The position numbers and the translations under genes are program-made. This document shows, piece after piece, positions 57,535-64,000 of a DNA stretch of 64,000 nucleotides; the stretch's first letter is position 1; each line of letters begins with the position of its first letter. The stretch is from Megalonaias nervosa. Its lineage: Eukaryota > Mollusca > Bivalvia > Unionida > Unionidae. Location: the NCBI GenBank assembly GCA_016617855.1, contig JAECUM010013005.1, positions 1-64,000 of the forward strand, written 5' to 3'. Below the pieces are notes generated by a model. It did not search any database and was not told the origin of the DNA. It saw nothing but the letters and a program-made list of their open reading frames with translations.

Positions 57535-58770
57535 ATGAGTATTGGAGAACCACATTCAGCTAAATTAGCTCGAGAGCGACTAGAGGCAATTAAAAAATAT
57601 CTACCCGTTCGTGATTCTGTTAAGCAACAACTACAATCGCGTCAGGAATCTCAAGTTGAATTTGAAGAGGATACAAAAAAATTATTTAAACCTATCACTG
57701 AGACCACTAAAGGTATTCAACCTGTGTTGGAGAAAACCGCTGAAGTAACTCGAAAAATAGCAGAAGGAACTGAAAAAATAGCAAGAAGAACAAAAAAGAC
57801 AAAAAAAATTTTACGTGAACTTCCAGTCGAAATAGCTGCTGCGATGCCAGTTCCGGAAATTCTTGAAGATATTGAACAAGTTCATGGTGAAATAGGTGAC
57901 ATAAAGGGTCGTATACAAGAACCAGAAGAACCAGAAGAAAGAATTAACATAAATGACAAATTTACCGAAGATACTATTTATAATATTAAAAAAATTTAAA
58001 ATGTAGGAGATTTAGCTAAGATTGCTGTGATAAGTTTCAATGATCGAAAAAAGTATTTAAAACCTGAATATGCTGATAAAACTATGGGTCGTGATAATTG
58101 GTACAAATGGATATTTCGCATATACTATAACGCTGATCAGGCTAGAAATAGTGATCCAAAATATATTGAGTATATTTATGCAATAGATAATTATATTAGC
58201 TTCATGCAATTACCGCCAGAACAACAACAACAAATAATAAAACAACAACAATATCAACAACAACAACAAGTACAACGACAACAAATACAACGACAACAAC
58301 AAACACAACAACAAACACAACAAAAGAAACAAAAAAACCTCCAAAACAAACAACACCAAAACAAAAAACACCAAAACCATTTGAGCAATCACTTCGTGAT
58401 TATCCAGAATTACCATCATCACCACGACTACAACAACTACAACAAAAACAACAACAACTAGAACAAGAAAAAAAAACGATTTCAATCATCACAACAACCA
58501 AGAGAAGAGGAAGAAGAAGAATTTCAAGACACTCCCGAAGCAACTGGAAGTGGTTTAGGAAGTGGTCTTATTACTTGTCCCAATAACGTTCTTGCTGATG
58601 TTGATCGACTAGAAATTCTCATCGGAGGAAAACGAGCTGGTAATAATTCCCCAGAAATCATTAATGAAGCAGCTGATATTTGCAAACGATTATTTAGTGG
58701 CGGCATCATGGATATTAATGTATATCGATCTCTTATTAATGAAATCGCCGACGATTATTATAGTGACTAA
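57535..58770 (+). pseudogene. Coiled-coil virion-associated protein with Gln-rich tract, broken (set B)
   Basis: ATG at 57535. Residues 1-154 form charged helices with a 'KTAEVTRKIAEGTEKIARRT' segment; a stop at 57997-57999 is followed at 58012 by an open frame starting near 'LAKIAVISFNDRKKYLKPEY', then a tract of about 35 Gln (58222-58325), then Pro/Thr/Lys-rich sequence in a second frame and an acidic tail in a third. The tail 'GGKRAGNNSPEIINEAADIC' matches set A (46690-46800) and copy C. Frame changes fall near 58320 and at the A9 run around 58465-58473. Together about 410 residues. Function unknown; it is always the first gene of the virion cluster here. Confidence 0.55.
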
Positions 58771-58805
58771 GTATGTAATTAGTGATAAAATCACTTAATA
58801 ATAAA

Positions 58806-59258
58806 ATGATCGTGCATGGTACTCAACGTGGACCTACCATGGTCAGGGTAATAAACTCTCGATTACCGGTATACAAAACGATCTACGGAGATGGATTAGG
58901 TGATGTTATTCAGGGTCTGTTTAGAAGGATAGCCCCAAAAGCAATACCGATTGCAAAGCAACTAGGAATGAAAGCTATTGATGTTGTTCGTGAAAAAGGT
59001 ATAAGCGCTGTTGGTAATCTCGCTAGCAAAGCATTCTCAGCAATTAAAGATAGACTATCACGATTAATACGCAGACCGACCCGACCTGTGAAATTACCTA
59101 GCACCGAAGTGATGCCCGCAAGCGTAAGTAAAATAATAAATCAAGCAGCTAATCAAAAACTAGCGGAGTTGGCTGATATCCCGATGTCGGAAAAGGAAAA
59201 AAATATAACCGCTAGTCTGATAGCAGGAAGTGGTCTTCGAGTTAGACGAAGACGATAA
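58806..59258 (+). CDS. Basic minor virion protein, intact (set B)
   Basis: 150 codons from ATG 58806 (a GTG 24 bp upstream is in frame). An N-terminal amphipathic segment 'GDGLGDVIQGLFRRIAPKA' precedes a long helical, Lys/Arg-rich body ('DRLSRLIRRPTRPVK') and a C-terminal 'SGLRVRRRR'. It lies 8 bp before MCP-B, the place where set A and copy C have their small core protein. The composition suits a DNA-associated or membrane-active internal protein of the adenovirus pVI/pX type; that equivalence is inference. Confidence 0.6.
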   Translation: MIVHGTQRGPTMVRVINSRLPVYKTIYGDGLGDVIQGLFRRIAPKAIPIAKQLGMKAIDVVREKGISAVGNLASKAFSAIKDRLSRLIRRPTRPVKLPSTEVMPASVSKIINQAANQKLAELADIPMSEKEKNITASLIAGSGLRVRRRR

Positions 59259-59266
59259 TAATAAAG

Positions 59267-60658
59267 ATGTTTAAGCGCATATCTGACCCCGCGTTTGACA
59301 TAGACGCACCAGTTCTCAAAGATGAGTCTGTGCGCGATTATCAGTATTATTCTTATGACGCCCGAATTCCAAATCAGCGTGGAAGAATCGAAATACAGGT
59401 TCAAGATACAAGTAGATATTTCTTACCCGCTGAGGCATTTATCGAAGTTGAAGGTGAAATTTTAAATAACGCTGTTCCTGCAGCACCAGTAGCATACGCC
59501 GCTGATGATAGTGTTGGTTTTGTTAATAATGGTATTATGGCGTTATTTGATAGCGCTACGTACATGATTGACGGAAAAAATATTGAATCAATTCAGAAAG
59601 ACGTCGACGTCGCCACGACGATATTGGGTCGTGCAAGATACAGCGATGATTATTCGAGATCAGCTGGTCCATCAATGATGTTTGTAAAAGATACTTCTAA
59701 TTCTCCAGAGTACCAACAAGATGATATAGGACGACCACAGAACTTTACCAGAAACGCCGTCGCAGACGTACAAAATATGATTATTAATGTAGATCCAGAT
59801 TTCAACTTAGGATTTAGATCACGTCGAGCAATGTTAAAAGGTGATAGGAGAATATTTTCATGTGCGATTCCACTGTCACATATTTTTGGATTCTGTAGAG
59901 ATGTCAGAAAGGTTATTTTTGGAGCCAAACATACGGTTGTACTTGTACGAAAAGGCGATGATAATGATGCAATCTGGCGACCCCCCGGTACTGATCCTGG
60001 TATAGTAATACTAACAAAACTTTCCCTGTGGATGCCAGTGATGACTCCGTCAATATCTGAAGAAGACCGGTTGTTATCTTTTATGAGTCAAGGCGGTAAA
60101 TCAACGTTGTCATGGTTGACTATGACCACAGATGCTGTTCAAAGCGCAATTAATGGTTTATTTACGTGGCAAATGGCATCACAGCAAGGTGTTTCTGCAC
60201 CAAGACATATATTTATTGCGTTCCAAGATATTACACGAATAAACAATCAAAATTTTAGTCACATGACATTTGACAATCTTGGTGTTTCTGAGGTTTCATT
60301 AAGGATAAATGGACACCAAGAACCATCCGAGGATATATTACTGAATTTCGATCAAAATCATGTAGCACGCGCATATCATCGTCTTATGTCGTTCATGGGT
60401 CGTGATCAAAACATTGATACTGGTTTACAAATATCGCAGCTAGATTTTACATCGCTGTATCCGATTTATGACTTTTCACTAGAACATTTAGATTTAACCA
60501 GACAATCTGTTGTAGATATTCATCTTCGAGCTCGTGTGACAATAGGAGCTATTGCTAATTACAGAGCAATCGCAGTTATACTCAGCGATAAATCGATGTT
60601 ACTCGAAGGTGTTGGTGGACGAATGAGAGTTATTGATGCTCCAGTAGAAAACATGTAA
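59267..60658 (+). CDS. Major capsid protein, intact (set B, MCP-B)
   Basis: 463 uninterrupted codons. Same block order as MCP-A: 'DTSRYFLPAEAFIEVEGEIL', 'VGFVNNGIMALFDSATYMID', 'YSDDYSRSAGPSMMFVKDTS', 'FNLGFRSRRAMLKGDRRIFS' and a late 'YPIYDFSLEHLDLTRQSVVD'. The Ala-rich insertion of MCP-A (residues 150-225) is missing, which explains most of the length difference. Overall identity with MCP-A looks low, so the two are different lineages or old paralogues. It is probably a double jelly-roll capsid protein. It follows the core protein by 8 bp and precedes the next gene by 23 bp, an operon-like spacing normal for these elements. Confidence 0.8.
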   Translation: MFKRISDPAFDIDAPVLKDESVRDYQYYSYDARIPNQRGRIEIQVQDTSRYFLPAEAFIEVEGEILNNAVPAAPVAYAADDSVGFVNNGIMALFDSATYMIDGKNIESIQKDVDVATTILGRARYSDDYSRSAGPSMMFVKDTSNSPEYQQDDIGRPQNFTRNAVADVQNMIINVDPDFNLGFRSRRAMLKGDRRIFSCAIPLSHIFGFCRDVRKVIFGAKHTVVLVRKGDDNDAIWRPPGTDPGIVILTKLSLWMPVMTPSISEEDRLLSFMSQGGKSTLSWLTMTTDAVQSAINGLFTWQMASQQGVSAPRHIFIAFQDITRINNQNFSHMTFDNLGVSEVSLRINGHQEPSEDILLNFDQNHVARAYHRLMSFMGRDQNIDTGLQISQLDFTSLYPIYDFSLEHLDLTRQSVVDIHLRARVTIGAIANYRAIAVILSDKSMLLEGVGGRMRVIDAPVENM

Positions 60659-60681
60659 TTAGATCGTTCATAATAATTATA

Positions 60682-61157
60682 ATGTCATATCATCACGTTA
60701 GTGTGAGTCTGACTCCTGGTCAGATTAAAAGGCTGCAATCAGCATCAAAAAATAATTGTGGAATAAAAATATCGCTAAAGCGAGAACAAATGACCGGTGC
60801 AAATAAACTATCGTTGACCGAGCGTCAGTTCAAAAACTTCAACGACGCTAAAAAATCAAATAAAGGCGTCAAACTTAATCTTTCTGCGGGCGCCATCAAA
60901 GACATTGCTAAAACGGGTGGTATATTTCCACTTCTTGCAGCAATACCAGCATTAATAGCAGCTGCAGCACCAGCTGTTGCAAAAGCAGCTGCGCTAGGCG
61001 CTGTTGGAACAGCTGCTGGAATGGCGTTAAAGAAAGCAACCGGACAAGGAATCAAAAAAAAGGAAAGGGTCTAAGATTACCAGGGACTATTACCAGGGAC
61101 CCCACACTGGTACGGAAAGGGTTTAAGATCCCAGGGGACAGTTTACTAATAACACCC
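60682..61157 (+). pseudogene. Virion core protein with repeated strand motif (set B)
   Basis: 130 codons are open (60682-61074). Residues 1-75 repeat the 'L(T/S)-x2-Q-(I/F)-K' pattern seen in set A at 49524: 'LTPGQIKRLQSASKNN', 'LTERQFKNFNDAKKSN', 'LSAGAIKDIAKTGG'. Residues 76-120 are Ala-rich and hydrophobic. A frame change in the A8 run near 61053-61060 leads to a tail with 'LRLPGTI' and 'GKGFKIPG', similar to 'GLTLPGTRR' in set A. In that tail frame no stop occurs before the protease ATG at 61158, which is in the same frame. Confidence 0.55.
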
Positions 61158-61561
61158 ATGTCCAATTTTGATTTACTTAATGCTGCTAAGCAATTAAAAA
61201 TAAAAAATTTCAGAGGTGTTTTTATGCGCGATCAATTACCTACCGTTGCAATGCAACATGAAACCGGTATTATTAATCTCGATAAAAATTCTGGCCCAGG
61301 CACGCACTGGGTCGCATATGCAATTGATCCACGTGGAATTATTTATTTCGATTCGTATGGATTAGCACCACCAAAAGAATTTCTTCATTACGTTAGCAAT
61401 AATACTGCTCCAATCTGGTATTCAACGCTACCGACACAAAAATAACTGATCCTCCAATATGCGGCCGTGAAACCCTCGCTATGCTTGATGCTGTATCAAA
61501 ATCAACAGCACCACCTCATAAAGTCGTGCACGCGTTCACTACGTTACGTCATAGTACTTAA
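61158..61561 (+). pseudogene. Adenain-like cysteine protease, frameshifted (set B)
   Basis: ATG 61158 opens 'MSNFDLLNAAKQLKIKNFRG', aligning with set A at 50040. The His motif is 'GPGTHWVAY' and the acidic motif 'YFDSYGLAPP'. A frame change in the A5 run near 61437-61442 precedes the nucleophile region 'PPICGRETLAM' (about 61455-61485). The gene is shorter after the Cys than set A, ending at 61561. Maturation protease of capsid proteins; inactive as written because of the one frame change. Confidence 0.7.
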
Positions 61562-61580
61562 ACTGATATCAGTAAATATA

Positions 61581-62678
61581 ATGGTAGATATTTATGGAAG
61601 ATCCTCAGGTAGAGCTCAGAAGGTCGATTTATCTAAATATGCAACCATTGATCAGCTCAGAAATGAAATCGATGATTTATTAAATATAACGAGTGTGGAT
61701 CAAAATGAAGTCGTCGTTTTTCAGGACAAACAAGGACGATTAAAAACGAGTAACATACAACTACTAGATGTTCTTGTACGAATTCCCAACGCGGTTGTTA
61801 ATAATGTCGTTACTTTCACTGATCATGGTAAAAATACAGGATTCCGGTAAATCGGTTAACGATTATGTTAAGAAAACTGGTGATGTATTTACCGGTGACG
61901 TTATTATGTCAGGAAGAAAAATTACGTATCTTGGAGATCCAATCGCAGATACAGACGCAGCAACAAAAAAATACGTCGATGATCAAGAATCCAAATACGT
62001 GTCAGTGCGCGGTGGTATAATGCGTGCATTTCTCGACATGAATAATAATGGTATTAATAATCTCAGAACACCAGAAACAGATTTTGACGCTGCAACGAAG
62101 AAATACGTCGACGATAGGAAATTCCAATAACGACTTCATTAACGACAATTAATGATGGAATTGCTTCATTTAGAACTGAATATTTTAATCACGTACAAAC
62201 ATTTCTAAATTTTCGTAGAAATGTACACAGATCTATTAATGACTTTTTTGGAACTCCACCAAATGTTATTATTAATCTCGCTGACATTAACGCAAGACTC
62301 AACGATATCATTAGTGGTATTCCTAATATTATTCAAAAAACTAATCTCGTTAAAATTCCTCACAAGCAGATCATTAATATCGTGTACACAGTCGCATCAG
62401 GAAAGGCAACATGGTCGCAGGAAAATAACACTTTTAAACACACTGCAGAGGTTACTGGTGTATACAGATTATCTGTATTTAGTAGTGCAAAATTCAGTAT
62501 ATTTACCACATTTCCATGGCGTCATTCAACCGATGATTTTTCTGGAATTGTGTCTATAGTGTTAAATAAAGATACTGAAGAAACGTTTATGCTAATAGCG
62601 AATGATAAAAAATTAACCACAGCAGATTATTGGTGGTGTATTGAGTTCATAGCCGAAACTCCTCAATTAGTTACCTAG
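61581..62678 (+). pseudogene. Fibre-like protein with phage-type repeats, broken (set B)
   Basis: ATG 61581. The N-terminus (about 80 residues) has 'VVVFQDKQGRLKTSN'. Then two shaft repeats: 'GDVFTGDVIMSGRKITYLGD' and 'GGIMRAFLDMNNNGINNL', each followed by 'D-A-A-T-K-K-Y-V-D-D'. The C-terminal part (62140-62678) is a different head, beta-rich with 'YTVASGKATWSQENNTFKHT' and 'TTADYWWCIEFI', unlike the discoidin-type head of set A. Frame changes lie near 61835-61850 and 62110-62125. It shares the repeat type with the set A fibre but lies on the + strand after the protease. Attachment role inferred. Confidence 0.6.
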
Positions 62679-62687
62679 ATAAATATA

Positions 62688-63188
62688 ATGAATCAAGAGT
62701 CATTTATCGACGTTCAACGTCACAGATACGCTCAAGTATGTGAGTGTCAAACCAAACTAAAAAATATCATCGACGATTACACGATAAAGGTAAAAAAATA
62801 TCGTCGTCGTATGGTTGTTATTGATATAATGGTATACTCGGTTTCTGCTGTTATTGCTGGAACTGGATTATTACTATCAACAATAACGATGACAGCGCCT
62901 GCAGTTGTAACAATTATAGTTTCAACGGCAACAACATGCGCAGGTATTTTCAGTATTATCGCTAAGAAAATATCTACGTGTACGAATAATAAACTAAACG
63001 AGTATATAATGAAATTACACACAGCAACAGCCGCATACACTAAATTATGCTCGTATATTTCAGCGTATCTCGGTGATGGTAAAATATCCGATGAGGAGTT
63101 CGTAACGATAATGAAAACCTACGATGAAGCGTTCATAGTGGAACGCGATGCGTTCTCTAGTGATAATAACGGAAAGATGGAGAATTAA
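62688..63188 (+). CDS. Two-span membrane protein, intact (set B)
   Basis: 166 codons without breaks, starting 9 bp after the fibre stop. Residues 1-40 are helical and charged; two hydrophobic spans follow at about 43-66 and 70-92, separated by a short 'TMTAPA' turn; the remainder is a soluble helical tail with an EF-like 'LGDGKISDEEF' stretch. The topology (hairpin of two helices, both ends on one side) suits an internal membrane or virion membrane protein. No counterpart is seen in set A. Function unknown. Confidence 0.6.
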   Translation: MNQESFIDVQRHRYAQVCECQTKLKNIIDDYTIKVKKYRRRMVVIDIMVYSVSAVIAGTGLLLSTITMTAPAVVTIIVSTATTCAGIFSIIAKKISTCTNNKLNEYIMKLHTATAAYTKLCSYISAYLGDGKISDEEFVTIMKTYDEAFIVERDAFSSDNNGKMEN

Positions 63189-63206
63189 ATAATAACGATA
63201 ATAATA

Positions 63207-64000
63207 ATGTCAGAGTCGCGCGAACTATTACAGCAGATCGTAGCTAATACAACGCCGTCAAAAACTACTATGATATCATTAAGTTCAACCAATCCTGAAT
63301 TTAGCGTTAATTTTCCGACTGCAATTCCAGCAAAGGAAATAGCATTAGCGCAATTACGAGTTTATTATAGTTGGCCTAATATTAGATCAAAACCGTTTGG
63401 TGGACAACAACCAAATAATTCACTGGTATTTGCGAATAAAAATAAACCGGATGGAACACCTGACTGGCAGGTTGTTGGAATTTCAACGGGCAGTTATCAA
63501 ATAGAACAGATTAATGATGAATTCCAACGCAGAATTAAATCTATCACGGGAAAGAATCTAAAATAGCGATTACTGTTTATGAACCAACACTATCTGCGGT
63601 TATTGAAATAAATTCTCCTGATTATCTCGTAGATATTTATCAAAGTTCGATCAGATCAGTGTTAGGATGGCCTGATGTCGCACCTGTTTATAATGGAGTT
63701 TCAGAACCAAAACTAGAAGAATTTAAAACGAGTGAAGAAAAATTCATTAAAAATCCAGAATATCGAGAAAATTATCCATGGTATCATATACTATTTAAAT
63801 CTGATCCAAACGACGATATATATAATTTTACCGATTTTTACGGTAAAAGAATTCCCAAGATGACTAGATCAGCATTTAATGCTATCGTTACACCAGAAGG
63901 GAGGGATCGAAATATTGTTGATGTAGGATTTATTAAAGAATTTTTTGATGATCTTAAGCCTGAATACGATAAAACGTTTAATGATTTAAGAAATTTACTT
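63207..64000 (+). pseudogene. Penton-like minor capsid protein, frameshifted and cut by the window edge (set B)
   Basis: ATG 63207. The N-terminal pattern 'PEFSVNFPTAIPAKEIALAQ' and later 'NNSLVF...WQVVGISTGSYQIEQIN' match the set A penton-like gene (46838). One frame change lies near 63548-63555 ('gggaaag'). Past it coding continues to the window end with an extra domain (about 63640-64000, 'KMTRSAFNAIV', 'VDVGFIKEFFDDL'), so this protein is longer than set A's. In sets A and C the penton is upstream of the MCP, here it is the last gene visible. Confidence 0.6.

Larger units (their letters stand above)
41360..64000. mobile_element. Polinton/Maverick or adintovirus-like block with two virion gene sets
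   Basis: Over 22 kb of virus-type genes: type B protein-primed polymerase, rve integrase, packaging ATPase, two adenain-like proteases, two double jelly-roll-type MCPs, two penton-like proteins, two fibres, plus PLA2, HNH and zinc-ribbon proteins. The polymerase, integrase, ATPase, protease and capsid combination defines Polintons/Mavericks and adintoviruses. Known elements are usually 15-20 kb with one capsid set, so this may be one oversized element or two adjoining ones. No long terminal inverted repeat is seen at 41.3 kb or at the A/B junction, and the right end is outside the window. Confidence 0.85.

Noticed and set aside
58210..58485. Leucine/valine-rich minus-strand open frame (membrane protein)
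   Set aside because: Antisense of the CAA-rich glutamine tract of the set B coiled-coil gene.

Overview
The window looks like animal nuclear DNA, most likely from a mollusc or another lophotrochozoan. It is AT-rich and long stretches have no genes. Secreted-protein exons with clean GT/AG borders are separated by kilobase introns. There are tRNA-derived SINEs (one resembling the molluscan V-SINE/RUDI type), a Penelope-like retroelement remnant, two solo-LTR-like insertions, microsatellites and minisatellites. The species call is inference from repeat style and domain content; there is no bacterial operon, rRNA or CRISPR.

Region 1 (about 2.4-14.1 kb, + strand) is a mosaic host gene. It has at least eight exons: immunoglobulin-like exons of two kinds (a C2-like type with a C-x-G-x-VG-x-PA signature and a V/I-like type) and peritrophin-type chitin-binding exons. 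Seven exons are multiples of three with phase-1 borders on both sides, so each is a shuffling-competent cassette. One further Ig exon is dead (about 8.64 kb). One exon has a solo-LTR-like insertion ending 18 bp before it. The layout recalls chordate variable-region-containing chitin-binding proteins, but no signal-peptide exon or gene end is visible.

Region 2 (about 19.0-22.9 kb) is an old, heavily decayed copy (called C) of a Polinton/Maverick or adintovirus-like element. It keeps traces of a YqaJ-type nuclease, a coiled-coil protein, a penton-like protein, a small core protein and the start of a major capsid protein, and is interrupted by a tRNA-derived SINE.

Region 3 (about 23-41.3 kb) is mostly non-coding: a Penelope-like remnant on the minus strand (26.75-27.9 kb), a second LTR copy (29.3-30.3 kb), three tandem-repeat arrays (32.4-33.0, 33.4-33.9, 35.25-35.9 kb), and a candidate TATA promoter with a very small first exon at 40.7 kb.

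Region 4 (about 41.36 kb to the right edge) is a block of virus-like genes more than 22 kb long. Set A (41.4-57.3 kb) has a fibre, a packaging ATPase, a coiled-coil protein, a penton-like protein, a core protein, a major capsid protein (MCP), a second core protein, an adenain-like protease, a zinc-ribbon protein, a parvovirus-type phospholipase A2, an rve integrase, an HNH endonuclease and a protein-primed type B DNA polymerase. Set B starts 198 bp after the polymerase and carries a second, divergent virion set: coiled-coil, core protein, MCP, second core protein, protease, fibre, two-span membrane protein and penton-like protein. The penton sits in a different place and the window ends inside it. 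Both MCP genes are intact, while most other genes carry frameshifts (many in A runs) or nonsense codons; the polymerase also has a Asp-to-Asn change in motif C. As it stands the block reads as an integrated, largely inactivated element or pair of elements. The double capsid set is the most unusual thing in the window.
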